Assembly: GCA_963796225.1 (NCBI GenBank) | Contig: CAWCLK010000058.1 | Span: 1-52,904 of the forward strand | Origin: CAWCLK01 sp963796225 | GTDB lineage: Bacteria > Actinomycetota > Nitriliruptoria > Nitriliruptorales > Nitriliruptoraceae | Reading direction: 5' to 3' | Length of the DNA stretch: 52,904 bases | Shown: one piece after another, positions 17,783 through 26,301 of the stretch | How the letters are laid out: each line of letters begins with the position of its first letter | Numbering within the stretch: the first letter of the stretch is position 1 | Translations under genes and position numbers: made by a program | Notes under the pieces: model-generated | Seen by the model: the letters and a program-made list of their open reading frames with translations, nothing else | What the model was told of the DNA's origin: nothing | Databases searched by the model: none

Positions 17783-18295
17783 ATGTCCTACACCGTCGGT
17801 GACACGGTCGTCTACCCGCATCACGGAGCGGCGGTGATCGAGAAGACCGAGGAGCGCGAGCTCAGCGGGGAGACGACCGAGTACCTGGTCCTGCGCATGA
17901 CCTACGGCGACCTGACGCTGATGGTGCCGGCCGACTCCTGCGAGGAGGTCGGGATCCGCGACATCGTGACCCGCAAGCAGGTCGAGCAGGTGCTCGAGGT
18001 GCTGCGCACCCCCGAGGGCAAGGCCCCCAAGAACTGGTCCCGCCGGTTCAAGGCGAACATGGAGAAGCTGCGCTCCGGGGACATCTTCCAGGTCGCCGAG
18101 GTGGTGCGGAACCTCGCCACGCGCCAGGCGGACAACGGGCTGTCGGCCGGCGAACGCCGCATGCTGACCAAGGCCAAGCAGATCCTGCTGTCCGAGCTGG
18201 CCATCGCCATGCGCAAGGACGAGGACAAGGCCGAGGCGGCCATCACCAAGGTGCTGGTCGAGGCGCACGGGCTCGAGATGGACGCCGAGGCGTAG
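17783..18295 (+). CDS. carD: CarD family RNA polymerase-binding transcription factor
   Basis: 170 aa. An N-terminal Tudor-like RNA polymerase-interaction domain (YTVGDTVVYPHHGAAVIEK...MVPAD) binds the beta subunit lobe. The C-terminal helical domain includes APKNWSRRFKANMEKL, containing the conserved Trp that wedges into the upstream edge of the -10 element. CarD stabilises open complexes, notably at rRNA promoters, and is essential in mycobacteria. ATG at 17783 with GAGGAGA five bases upstream. Sits between disA and the isoprenoid genes, the usual carD-ispD neighbourhood of actinobacteria. Followed by a hairpin terminator. Confidence 0.97.
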   Translation: MSYTVGDTVVYPHHGAAVIEKTEERELSGETTEYLVLRMTYGDLTLMVPADSCEEVGIRDIVTRKQVEQVLEVLRTPEGKAPKNWSRRFKANMEKLRSGDIFQVAEVVRNLATRQADNGLSAGERRMLTKAKQILLSELAIAMRKDEDKAEAAITKVLVEAHGLEMDAEA

Positions 18296-18312
18296 ACCGC
18301 GCCTGCGTCGGC

Positions 18313-18346
18313 GCGCACCTGGTCCGTTCGGGCTGGTCAGGTGCGC
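18313..18346 (+). terminator. Stem-loop after carD
   Basis: GCGCACCTG (18313-18321) pairs perfectly with CAGGTGCGC (18338-18346) across 16 bases, starting 18 bases after the carD stop. No T-tract follows, as is usual in high-GC actinobacteria. TACGTT just after it (18357-18362) could be the -10 of the next gene. Confidence 0.55.
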
Positions 18347-18385
18347 CGGGCGGGCGTACGTTCGAGGGGCACGTCAGGGGACAAC

Positions 18386-19669
18386 GTGTCAAAGGGACCC
18401 ACACAGGCTGGGGCAGCCTGGAGCATCGGCAACGCGAACGAGACGATCACGCTGCCGATCCCTCGCCATGCCACCCGCGAGCTGCTCGCGCGTCAGGCCG
18501 CCATCCTCGCCAAGGCCGCGCGCGGCGGGGAGCTGCACGAGCTCCTCGACGACCTGTGCCGCCTGATCGGGGAGCGCGAGGCGGACACGACGTGCACCGT
18601 GCTGCTGCTGGACGGACAGGCGCTGCGGCACGGCGCGGCGCCCGGCATGCCCGAGTCCTTCACGGCCGCGATCGACGGTGAGCACATCGGGCCCGGCCGG
18701 GGGTCGTGCGGCACGGCCGCCTTCCTGCGGCAGACGGTCGTCGTGGAGGACATCGCGACGGACCCGACGTGGGCCGAGTGGCGCGACCTGGCGCTGGGGC
18801 TCGGCTGGCAGGCGTGCTGGTCCGTGCCGGTCCTGGACGAGGACGGAAGCGTGCTCGCCACCTTCGCGGCGTACGCCCGTCGGGCCCGCGGCCCGTCGGT
18901 CGAGGAGCTGGAGCTGCTCGAGGGGGCCGCCGACTTCGCGTCCATCCTGATCACGCAGGACCGCCGCCGGGCCGAGCTCGAACGGGCGAACCGGGCCAAG
19001 GACGAGTTCCTGTCGATGACCTCGCACGAGCTGCGCACGCCCCTCACGCCGATGGCCGGGATGCTCGAGACGCTCGAGCTGCGCTGGGACGAGCTGCCGG
19101 ACACACGCCGGCGGGACCTCGTGGCCGTGGTCGCCCGACACACCCGGCGGCTCCAGCAGCTCGTCGACGACCTGCTGACCATGGCCAGCGTGTCCGCCGG
19201 TCGGCTGAACGTGACCCCCCGGCCGGTCGCGCTGCGGCTCGCCGTGGACGAAGCGGTCGAGAGCGTCTTCCCGGAGGGGCGCGAGGTCCGCACCGACGGC
19301 GTCCCCGACGACCTCACCGTGCTTGCCGACCGGGACCACGTCCAGCAGATCCTGATCAACTACCTCACCAACGCCCTCAAGTACGCGCCGGACGGCCCGA
19401 TCACGGTGACGGCCGAGGCCGTGGTCGACCAGGCGCACGTGCGGGTCCTCGACCGTGGTCCAGGGGTCGACGAGGGGTTCGTGCCCCACCTGTTCCAGCC
19501 CTTCGAGCAGCTCGACCGGGGCGATCGTCGCACCGTCCGGGGGACCGGCCTCGGGCTGTCGGTGGTCAGGGCCGTGGCCAACGCCAACGGCGGTCGCGCC
19601 TGGTACGAGCTGCGTCCGGGCGGAGGCTCGGTCTTCGCGGTCGCGCTGCCCCGGGCCCACGCCGCCTGA
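18386..19669 (+). CDS. GAF domain sensor histidine kinase
   Basis: 427 aa, soluble. Residues about 30-190 form a GAF domain (ACWSVPVLDEDGSVLATFAAY is the typical end). The HisKA dimerisation helix has the phospho-acceptor in SMTSHELRTPLTP, and the HATPase shows NYLTNALKYAPDG (N box), DRGPGVDEGFVPHLFQPFEQ (G1/F box) and GTGLGLSVV (G2). No transmembrane segment, so it senses an internal signal through GAF. No response regulator gene is adjacent, making it an orphan kinase. GTG at 18386 is preceded by AGGGGA (18376-18381). The next gene, dusB, appears to have its own promoter. Confidence 0.9.
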   Translation: MSKGPTQAGAAWSIGNANETITLPIPRHATRELLARQAAILAKAARGGELHELLDDLCRLIGEREADTTCTVLLLDGQALRHGAAPGMPESFTAAIDGEHIGPGRGSCGTAAFLRQTVVVEDIATDPTWAEWRDLALGLGWQACWSVPVLDEDGSVLATFAAYARRARGPSVEELELLEGAADFASILITQDRRRAELERANRAKDEFLSMTSHELRTPLTPMAGMLETLELRWDELPDTRRRDLVAVVARHTRRLQQLVDDLLTMASVSAGRLNVTPRPVALRLAVDEAVESVFPEGREVRTDGVPDDLTVLADRDHVQQILINYLTNALKYAPDGPITVTAEAVVDQAHVRVLDRGPGVDEGFVPHLFQPFEQLDRGDRRTVRGTGLGLSVVRAVANANGGRAWYELRPGGGSVFAVALPRAHAA

Positions 19670-19691
19670 ACCCGCGTTCCGGTCGGGCCCG

Positions 19692-19697
19692 TATCCT
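19692..19697 (+). promoter_or_regulatory. -10 element of dusB implying a leaderless transcript
   Basis: TATCCT ends eight bases before the dusB ATG, so transcription should begin at or within two bases of the start codon. No Shine-Dalgarno is present between them. Leaderless mRNAs are common in actinobacteria. Confidence 0.5.
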
Positions 19698-19705
19698 CGC
19701 GGGCC

Positions 19706-20836
19706 ATGTCCACGTCCCCCGCCCCGCTCCAGCTCGGCCCGCTCTCGGTGTGGCCGCCCGTCGTGCTCGCCCCCATGGCGGGCGTGACCAACGTCGCCTA
19801 CCGCACGCTGTGCCGTCGCCACGGCGGCGGGCTGTACGTGTCCGAGATGGTCGGGGCGCGGGCACTGGTGGAACGCGACCCCAAGTCCGACCTGAAGGCC
19901 GCCTTCGCGCCCGACGAGGACCCCCGGTCGATCCAGCTGTACGGCACCGCACCGGAGGACGTCGGGGCGGCGGTCGAGCTGCTGGTGGCCGAGGAACGCG
20001 TCGACCACATCGACCTCAACTTCGGCTGCCCGGCGCCCAAGGTCACGCGCCACGGGGGCGGGGCGGTGCTGCCGTGGCGGACGCCGCTGTACGCCGGGAT
20101 CGTCGACGCCGCGGTCCGCGCCTCCGGCGAGGTGCCCGTGACCGTCAAGCTGCGGCTCGGCATCGACGACGACCACCTGACCTACCTCGAGGCGGGGCGC
20201 ATCGCCGCCGACCTCGGCGCCAGCGCCGTCGCCCTGCACGCCCGCACGGCCGAGCAGCGCTACGGCCCACCCGCGGACTGGTCCCACATCGCGCGCCTCG
20301 TCGAGGCCGTGGACGTGCCGGTGCTGGGCAACGGCGACATCTGGGAGGCCGCCGACGCGCTGCGCATGGTCGCCGAGACCGGCTGCGCCGGCGTCGTCGT
20401 GGGCCGCGGGTGCCTGGGCCGCCCCTGGTTGTTCCGCGACCTCGAGGCGGCCTTCGACGGTCGCCCCGTGCCCGCCCCACCGGACCTCGGCGAGGTCGCG
20501 GACCTCGTCGCCGAGCACGCCCGCCTGATGGTGCAGTGGTACGGCGAGGACGTCGGCCTCCGGGAGATGCGCAAGCACACCGGCTGGTACCTGCAGGGCT
20601 TCCCGGTCGGCGGGGCGCTGCGCCGCGCGCTGAACCAGGTGGAGACGCTCGACCAGATCGACGAGCTGCTGGGGACCGTCGACCGCACCGTGCCCTTCGA
20701 CGAAGGGGTCCGGCGCAACGCCCGCGGCCACACCACCCCGCCGAAGAAGGTCACGCTGCCGCACGGGTGGCTGGACACCCGCGACCACGACACCCCCCTG
20801 CCCGCCATGGCCGCGGCGGTGGTCTCGGGTGGCTGA
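19706..20836 (+). CDS. dusB: tRNA-dihydrouridine synthase
   Basis: FMN-dependent reductase that makes dihydrouridine in tRNA D-loops. 376 aa TIM barrel. It begins with VVLAPMAGVTNVAYR, has the catalytic Cys in NFGCPAPKVTRHGGG, the FMN phosphate contacts VVGRGCLGRPWLF and the C-terminal helical tRNA-binding domain (MRKHTGWYLQGFP). The DusB-type signature NFGCP with KVTRHGGGA and the length favour the DusB class used by actinobacteria. The ATG is likely leaderless. The 3' end overlaps maf by eight bases. Confidence 0.93.
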   Translation: MSTSPAPLQLGPLSVWPPVVLAPMAGVTNVAYRTLCRRHGGGLYVSEMVGARALVERDPKSDLKAAFAPDEDPRSIQLYGTAPEDVGAAVELLVAEERVDHIDLNFGCPAPKVTRHGGGAVLPWRTPLYAGIVDAAVRASGEVPVTVKLRLGIDDDHLTYLEAGRIAADLGASAVALHARTAEQRYGPPADWSHIARLVEAVDVPVLGNGDIWEAADALRMVAETGCAGVVVGRGCLGRPWLFRDLEAAFDGRPVPAPPDLGEVADLVAEHARLMVQWYGEDVGLREMRKHTGWYLQGFPVGGALRRALNQVETLDQIDELLGTVDRTVPFDEGVRRNARGHTTPPKKVTLPHGWLDTRDHDTPLPAMAAAVVSGG

Positions 20837-21452
20837 CCTGCCGGTGCTGCTCGCGTCGGCGTCCCCGCGCCGCCGCACGCTGCTCCGTCGCCTGGGGCTG
20901 GACCCCGAGGTCCGGCCCGCCGACGTGGACGAGACCCCGCGGCCGGGGGAGGCCCCGGCGGACCTCGTGATCCGCCTGGCCCGCACGAAGGTGCAGGCCG
21001 TGGCCGCCCAGCCGGGCCAGCTGGTCGTCGCCGCCGACACGGTGGTCAGCCTCGGGACCCGGGTGCTCGGCAAACCACGCGACGACCACGACGCGGCGTC
21101 CATGCTGGCGTCGCTGTCGGGGCGGGACCACCACGTGCTGACCGGTGTCGCGGTCGCCCGCGACGGCGTCGTGCACGCCGACGTCGAGACCACCCGCGTC
21201 ACCTTCCGCGAGCTCGACGACCGCGAGATCGCGTGGTACCTCGCGACCGGGGAGGCCCACGACAAGGCCGGGGCGTACGGGCTGCAGGGCGCGGGGGCCG
21301 TGCTCGTGCGTGAGCTGCAGGGCTCCGACACCAACGTGATCGGCCTCCCGCTGGGCCTGGTGGTGACCCTCGCCCGCCACGTCGGCGTGGACCTGCTCGA
21401 CCCGTCCGGCCAACCGGGCCACCACCACTCCCCGGGGCCGACGGGGGCCTAG
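20829..21452 (+). CDS. maf: Maf family nucleotide pyrophosphatase
   Basis: 207 aa. The N-terminal LASASPRRRTLL motif, the catalytic/metal AADTVVSLG and LGKPRDDHDA are typical of Maf/HAM1-related house-cleaning enzymes that hydrolyse dTTP, UTP or CTP and modified nucleotides; the subclass is not resolved. GTG at 20829 lies inside dusB, giving an eight-base overlap and implying coupled translation. The C-terminus carries a His/Pro-rich extension (GQPGHHHSPGPTGA) that is not part of the fold. Confidence 0.92.
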   Translation: MADLPVLLASASPRRRTLLRRLGLDPEVRPADVDETPRPGEAPADLVIRLARTKVQAVAAQPGQLVVAADTVVSLGTRVLGKPRDDHDAASMLASLSGRDHHVLTGVAVARDGVVHADVETTRVTFRELDDREIAWYLATGEAHDKAGAYGLQGAGAVLVRELQGSDTNVIGLPLGLVVTLARHVGVDLLDPSGQPGHHHSPGPTGA

Positions 21453-21488
21453 CCTCGCAGGCACCGGCGGACGAGAGGGACCACGACG

Positions 21489-22583
21489 ATGGCGCAATCG
21501 CGCTCGCGGGGAACCCTCGTGGTCACCGAGGTCTTCCGCATGGCCATCGTGCTCGGGCTGACCGCGCTCGGGTTCACCCTGGGCGACGAGATCGCGTCCG
21601 CCAGCGGCATCGACGACGTCGAGGCCGTGCGCCTGCTGGCGTCGGTCCTCGGGGCGCTCATCGGCTACATCGTCGGCGGGGTCACGGGGCGGCTCGGCGT
21701 CCGTCGCGTCGACCTCGCCCAGCAACGACTCGAAGCGATCGAGGCCCCGGTCCTCGTGGCGGGCCTCATCGGCGGGACCCTGTCGGTGCTGGCCGGCGCG
21801 ATCGTGTTCTCGCCCATCCTGCTGCTGCCGGGACGCACCATCACCATCCCGCTGGCACTGGCCTTCCTGCTGCTGCTGGTCTACGCCGGCGTGCGGATCG
21901 GGGCGACACGGGGCGGGGACCTCGCGCGCTACCTCGGCGTGCGTGGACGGGTCGAGGTGCGCTCGCCGTCGCGCGGGGCGGGCACGCGACTGCTGGATTC
22001 CTCGGCGCTCATCGACGGTCGCCTCGTCGACGTCGCCCGGTGCGGCTTCCTCGACGGCACGCTCGTCGTGCCGCAGTTCGTCCTCGAGGAGGTGCAGGGC
22101 CTGGCCGACGCGCAGGACACCCGCAAGCGCGCCCTCGGCGTCCGCGGCCTCGACACGCTGCGGACCCTGCAGGACGACGGGCTCGTCGCGGTCGAGGTCA
22201 CCGACGAGGACCCCCGCGACGTCGCCACGGTCGACGGCAAGCTCGCGTCGATCTGCCGGCGGCGGGGCGCGGCGCTGGTGACCACCGACGCCAACCTCGC
22301 CCAGGTCGCCGAGGTCGGCGGGGTCCGCGTCCTCAACGTCAACGCCCTCGCCGAGGCCGTCCGGCCCCCGGCCGTCCCCGGCGACCGCCTGACCGTCCGC
22401 GTCGTCCGCGAGGGCACCGAGGCCGACCAGGGCGTCGGGTTCCTCGACGACGGCACCATGGTCGTGGTCGAGCGTGCCGCGCCCCTGCAGGGCGAGGAGG
22501 TCATGGTCGACATCACCTCGATCATGACCAACCGTCGCGGCCGCATGCTGTTCGCGGTGCTGTCCGACGACCGCACCTCGTGA
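21489..22583 (+). CDS. PIN and TRAM domain membrane protein (YacL-like)
   Basis: 364 aa. Four transmembrane segments fill the first 150 residues (for instance FRMAIVLGLTALGFTLG and ITIPLALAFLLLLVYAG). A PIN nuclease-like domain follows, with its first acidic residue in LLDSSALIDGR and further ones in DVATVDGKLA and TTDANLAQVA, and a TRAM RNA-binding domain at the C-terminus (GDRLTVRVVREG...GVGFLDDGTMVVVE). Homologous to Bacillus YacL, encoded in the same gene order. Probably a membrane-tethered RNase, but its target is unknown. GAGAGGGA lies about 10 bases upstream of the ATG. The stop overlaps the ispD start as GTGA. Confidence 0.92.
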   Translation: MAQSRSRGTLVVTEVFRMAIVLGLTALGFTLGDEIASASGIDDVEAVRLLASVLGALIGYIVGGVTGRLGVRRVDLAQQRLEAIEAPVLVAGLIGGTLSVLAGAIVFSPILLLPGRTITIPLALAFLLLLVYAGVRIGATRGGDLARYLGVRGRVEVRSPSRGAGTRLLDSSALIDGRLVDVARCGFLDGTLVVPQFVLEEVQGLADAQDTRKRALGVRGLDTLRTLQDDGLVAVEVTDEDPRDVATVDGKLASICRRRGAALVTTDANLAQVAEVGGVRVLNVNALAEAVRPPAVPGDRLTVRVVREGTEADQGVGFLDDGTMVVVERAAPLQGEEVMVDITSIMTNRRGRMLFAVLSDDRTS

Positions 22584-23266
22584 GCGGGTTCGGGGCGGTG
22601 CTGGTGGCCGCCGGGTCCGGCGAGCGGCTGGGGGCGGACGTGCCCAAGGCGCTGGTCGAGGTGGCGGGGCGGTCGCTGGTGGCCCACGCCGCCGCGCGGC
22701 TGCTGGCGGCCGGTCCCGACGTGCTGGTCGTGGTCGCCCCGCCCGACCACGTCGAGGCGGTCCGCGACCGCCTGCCCGCCAGCGACGTCCCGATCGTGGT
22801 CGTCGCGGGCGGGGCGACGCGGTCGGCGTCCGTGCGGGCGGGGCTGGACGCCCTGCCCGCCGACGTGGCGGTGGTCGCGGTCCACGACGCGGCCCGGGCG
22901 TTCACGCCCGCCCAGCTCGTCCGGGAGACCGTGGACGCCGTGATGGGCGACGTGCTGGCAGCCGCCCCGGGACTGCCGATCGGGGACACCCTCAAGCGCG
23001 TGGACGGCGCCACGGTCACCGGCACGGTGGACCGGGCCGGCCTGGTGGGGGTGCAGACCCCGCAGGTCTTCCGTGTCGAGGTCCTCCGGCACGCCCACGA
23101 CGCGGGCGACGACGCCACCGACGACCTCGCGCTGGTCGAGCGGCTCGTCGCCGCCGGCGAGGTGGCGGGGCGGGTGGTCGTGGTGCCCGGCGACGCGGCG
23201 GCCGCCAAGGTCACGTGGCCGCACGACCTCGTCGTGCTGGCCGCCCTGTCGGAGGCGACGTCATGA
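22580..23266 (+). CDS. ispD: 2-C-methyl-D-erythritol 4-phosphate cytidylyltransferase
   Basis: Third step of the MEP isoprenoid pathway: CTP plus MEP gives CDP-ME. 228 aa with the nucleotidyltransferase signature VLVAAGSGERLGADVPKAL, VAGGATRSASVRAGL, the Asp-rich VHDAARAFTP and the substrate contact LVGVQTPQVFR. Translation starts at GTG 22580 inside the preceding stop and ends in an ATGA overlap with ispF, so yacL-ispD-ispF are one coupled unit. Confidence 0.96.
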   Translation: MSGFGAVLVAAGSGERLGADVPKALVEVAGRSLVAHAAARLLAAGPDVLVVVAPPDHVEAVRDRLPASDVPIVVVAGGATRSASVRAGLDALPADVAVVAVHDAARAFTPAQLVRETVDAVMGDVLAAAPGLPIGDTLKRVDGATVTGTVDRAGLVGVQTPQVFRVEVLRHAHDAGDDATDDLALVERLVAAGEVAGRVVVVPGDAAAAKVTWPHDLVVLAALSEATS

Positions 23267-23748
23267 CCGGCGTCCGCGTGGGCACCGGGCTCGACGTGCA
23301 CCCGTTCGCCGACCAGCCGCGCCCCCTGGTGCTGGCCGGCGTGACCGTGCCCGATGCCCCGGGGCTGGCCGGGCACTCCGACGCGGACGTCGTCGCCCAT
23401 GCGGTGGCCGACGCCCTGCTCGGGGCGCTGGCGCTCGGCGACCTCGGGTCCCGCTTCGGCGTGGACACCCCCGAGCTCGCGGGCGCGGACTCCCTCGGCT
23501 TCGTCCGGGCTGCCGTCGCCGACCTCGCGGGGCGGGGGTGGGCGGTCGGCAACGTCGACGCGATCGTGGTCGCCCAACGGCCCCGGCTCGGTCCCCACCG
23601 CGACGCGATGCGGACCTCGCTGGCCGGGGCGCTCGACGTCGACGTGGACGCCGTGTCCGTGAAGGCCACGACCACCGACCGGCTCGGGAGCATCGGGCGG
23701 GGCGAGGGCATCGCCTGCTGGGCCACCGCGGTGGTGGTGCGAGGATGA
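23263..23748 (+). CDS. ispF: 2-C-methyl-D-erythritol 2,4-cyclodiphosphate synthase
   Basis: Fifth MEP pathway step, cyclising CDP-ME 2-phosphate. 161 aa, the usual size. GTGLDVHPF holds the metal ligands Asp and His, followed by LAGHSDADVVAHAVADALLGAL with the third His ligand, ATTTDRLGSIGRGEGI at the C-terminus. ATG 23263 overlaps the ispD stop; GGAGG at about 23251 is the ribosome binding site. Its own stop overlaps the following sensor kinase by four bases, which ties the kinase to this operon. Confidence 0.97.
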   Translation: MTGVRVGTGLDVHPFADQPRPLVLAGVTVPDAPGLAGHSDADVVAHAVADALLGALALGDLGSRFGVDTPELAGADSLGFVRAAVADLAGRGWAVGNVDAIVVAQRPRLGPHRDAMRTSLAGALDVDVDAVSVKATTTDRLGSIGRGEGIACWATAVVVRG

Positions 23749-25386
23749 GCGCGCCCGGGGCCGCCGCGACCGAGCTCGGCCGACGCAGCCGCGAGATCCG
23801 CATCCTGCGCCCCGTCGTGATCTGGCTGCGCGCGGGCGCCATCGCGTTCGCCTGGGTCATCATCGGCGTGGGGGAGCGCCCCGCCCCGATGGCCTGGCTG
23901 CTGGTGGCCACCGCCGCCCTGCTGGCCTTCTTCACCTGGCGCCTGCTGGAACGGCCCCACACCGCCGCCGACCTGCGCGCCGGGGTGGTCGTCGAGCCGG
24001 TGGTCGCGACCGCTGCGGTGCTCGTCAGCGGGGGCTGGTCGTCGCCGTTCGTGCTCTACCTGGCCATCCCCGTCCTCAACGTCGCGGTGGCCGTGGGCCC
24101 GCGGGTGGTGGCGCTCGTGGTCACCATCGGGGCGTTCCTGGCGGCCCACGAGGCCCTCGACGGGACCGCCCTGACCCCCTCCGAGGTCACCCAGGCCCTG
24201 GTGCCCATGGTCGTCGCCGTCGGCGTCGGCCTGGTCTCGTGGCGCATCTTCTCGCAGGCCGAGGACGAGCACAGCCGGACGCTGGGGCGGATCCAGCAGC
24301 TCTCCCACGTCAACGCGCTGCTGTCGACCCTGCACGACCTCGTGCGCTCGACCCCCGCCCCGCTGACCGTCGAGGACGTGCTGCAGGTCATCCGCGGCGA
24401 GCTGGACGAGCTGTTCGACGCCGACGAGGTCCTGCTGCTCCTGGCCGACCAGGGCGGCCGGTGGTGGCGCCCCGTCAGCCTCGAGGGGTCCGCCGTGGGC
24501 TGGTCGATCCCGCTGGCGGACCTGCCGGCAGAGCTGCTGGCCCACCAGTCGTCGCGCCCCGTCGAGATCCCACGCTGCGCGCCCGGAGCGGGCATCACGC
24601 CCGACGCTCGTTCCGGGGCCTACCTCTGGCTGTTCAGCCGGGGGCAGCCCGCCGCACTGCTGGCGCTGGAGCACCATCAGCCGCGCGAGCTGCCGCAGGC
24701 CCGGCTGGAGGTGCTCGAGCGCATGTCGGCCCCGCTCGGGCTGGCCATCGACAACGCGATCTGGTTCCAGCGGCTGCGGACCCTCGGTGCCGAGGAGGAA
24801 CGCCAGCGGATCGGCGCCACGCTGCACGACCGCTTCGCGCAGTCGCTCGCCTACGTCAACATGGAGCTCGACCGGCTCTCGGCCAGCCACCCGGACGATC
24901 CCGAGCTGTCCCGCCTCCGCGAGGACGTGCGCGCGACCCTGGCCGACCTTCGCGAGACCCTCCGTGAGCTGCGGATGCGATGCACGGAGGAGCGGGGCCT
25001 CGGCCCGACACTGGCGGGAGCATCTCGAGCGCTTCGGCGAGCGGTTCGGCGTCATCGTCGACTTCGACGCCGCCGAGGACCTGACGCGCGTGGCCCTGTC
25101 GGTGGAGAACCAGGTGCTCCGTGTCGCCCAGGACCTGCTCCAGCTGGCCCAGCGCGAGTCCGGCGCCACCGCCATCGGCGTGTCGCTGGTCGCCGAACCG
25201 GGGCGCCTGCGGCTGGTCGTGCGCGACGACGGTCGGGGCGTGCCCGAGGAGCAGCTGGGCCACGAGGCGGCCGGGATGCTCTCGCTCGTGCGCGAACGTG
25301 CCGATGCCATCGGGGGGCTGGTCGACGTCATGACCCGTCCCGGCGAGGGCACCGAGGTCGCCGTGACCGTCCGAGGTCTGCTCTAG
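23745..25386 (+). CDS. NarL/LiaS-type sensor histidine kinase (one frameshift)
   Basis: Membrane sensor of about 546 aa. Six or so hydrophobic segments occupy residues 20-165, followed by a coiled linker (EDEHSRTLGRIQQLSHVNALLSTLHDL), a GAF-like region (VLQVIRGELDELFDADEVLLLLAD) and a HisKA_3 domain with the phospho-acceptor in RQRIGATLHDRFAQSL. The HATPase ends with VVRDDGRGVPEEQLG and MLSLVRERADAIGG. One extra G near 25013 breaks the frame between GLGPTL and REHLERFGERFG; the frame then stays open to TAG at 25384-25386. ATG 23745 overlaps ispF. The cognate regulator follows 66 bases later. Confidence 0.9.
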
Positions 25387-25398
25387 ACGCTGCGAGTG

Positions 25399-25433
25399 GG
25401 CACATGCCGGCCCGCCACGAGGCACCATGTGCC
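25399..25433 (+). promoter_or_regulatory. Inverted repeat between kinase and response regulator
   Basis: GGCACATG (25399-25406) and CATGTGCC (25426-25433) are perfect 8-base arms 19 bases apart in the 66-base gap before the regulator. Could be an autoregulatory operator or an mRNA hairpin reducing readthrough. AGGAGGTGA, the ribosome binding site of the regulator, follows at about 25437-25445. Confidence 0.4.
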
Positions 25434-25452
25434 GAGCAGGAGGTGACAGGTC

Positions 25453-26103
25453 ATGGCCAAGCGGGTCCTGCTCGTCGACGACCACCGGTTGGTCCGCGAG
25501 GGGCTGCGTCGCACGCTCGAGGACGCTGGCTTCGAGGTGGTCGGTGAGGCCGAGAACGGCGCCGACGGCCTCGAGCTGGCCGAGCAGCTGCGGCCCCACG
25601 TCGTGCTCATGGACGTCTCCATGCCGGTCGTCGACGGCATCACGGCCACCCGACGCATGCGTTCGCGTGCCCCCGACGCCCACGTGGTCGTGCTGACGAT
25701 GCACGCCGACAGCGAGCTGGTGGAGAAGGCCCGGTCCGCCGGCGCCGCCGGCTACCTGCTCAAGGACGCGTCCGGCGAGGAGGTCGTCCTGGCCGTGCAA
25801 CGGGCCATCGAGGGCCAGCGGACCATCTCGCCGGGCATCGCCGGCACCGCGACCCCGGTCCTGCCCGGCGACGACGAGGACCACGACGAGGACGCCCCGG
25901 CCCTGACCGACCGCGAGGTGCAGATCCTGCAGATGCTCGCGGACGGGTGCACCCCTGCGGAGGTCGCCGAGCGGCTGTTCATCAGCCCCAAGACCGTCCG
26001 CAACCACCTCACGAAGGTCTACGACAAGCTCGACGTCAACAGCCGGTCCGCGGCGATCGTCGTCGGCCTGCAGCACCGCCTGATCGAGCTGCCCGAGGGC
26101 TGA
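25453..26103 (+). CDS. LuxR/NarL family response regulator
   Basis: 216 aa. A receiver domain with the acidic pocket LVDDH, phospho-acceptor Asp in VLMDVSMP, and the Lys in YLLKDAS; then an acidic linker (GDDEDHDEDAPA) and a LuxR-type helix-turn-helix (LTDREVQILQMLADGCTPAEVAERLFISPKTVRNHLTK). Partner of the kinase immediately upstream. Strong Shine-Dalgarno AGGAGGTGA upstream of ATG 25453. The Tad pilus operon begins 200 bases downstream, so regulation of pilus genes is a reasonable but unproven guess. Its last codons are part of a 30-bp direct repeat. Confidence 0.95.
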   Translation: MAKRVLLVDDHRLVREGLRRTLEDAGFEVVGEAENGADGLELAEQLRPHVVLMDVSMPVVDGITATRRMRSRAPDAHVVVLTMHADSELVEKARSAGAAGYLLKDASGEEVVLAVQRAIEGQRTISPGIAGTATPVLPGDDEDHDEDAPALTDREVQILQMLADGCTPAEVAERLFISPKTVRNHLTKVYDKLDVNSRSAAIVVGLQHRLIELPEG

Positions 26104-26192
26104 CCGCTCGCTGCGCCGGCTGACGACGTCGCCGGGCGTCGAGCGGCAGCCCGAGCCTCGTACCGAGGGCTGACCGCTCGCTGCGCCGGCTG
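26093..26192 (+). repeat. 30-bp perfect direct repeat, second copy 70 bp downstream
   Basis: The 30 bases at 26093-26122, covering the end of the response regulator gene, its stop codon and the following bases, recur exactly at 26163-26192. Between them GGGCTG(A)CCGCTCG (26098-26110) can pair with CGAGCGGCAGCCC (26140-26152) with one bulged base, and CCTCG-TAC-CGAGG (26155-26167) makes a small hairpin. The unit looks like a local duplication that also duplicated half of a terminator. Confidence 0.7.
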
Positions 26193-26228
26193 GCCGCGGA
26201 TGGGCAATCCGGCCCATGGGCCCCACTG

Positions 26229-26248
26229 GTCACGCTCCGTAGCGTGAC
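26229..26248 (+). terminator. Hairpin before the Tad operon
   Basis: GTCACGCT (26229-26236) pairs perfectly with AGCGTGAC (26241-26248) over a CCGT loop. It separates the two-component operon from cpaB and is best read as a terminator; no T-tract. Confidence 0.55.
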
Positions 26249-26301
26249 GTCTGCAGGTTCCCGCGATGGGCGGGCCGTTGCAGACCAAAGGGACCGGACC
26301 C

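Noticed and set aside
26093..26192. CRISPR array
   Set aside because: Only two copies, one of them coding, and no cas genes.
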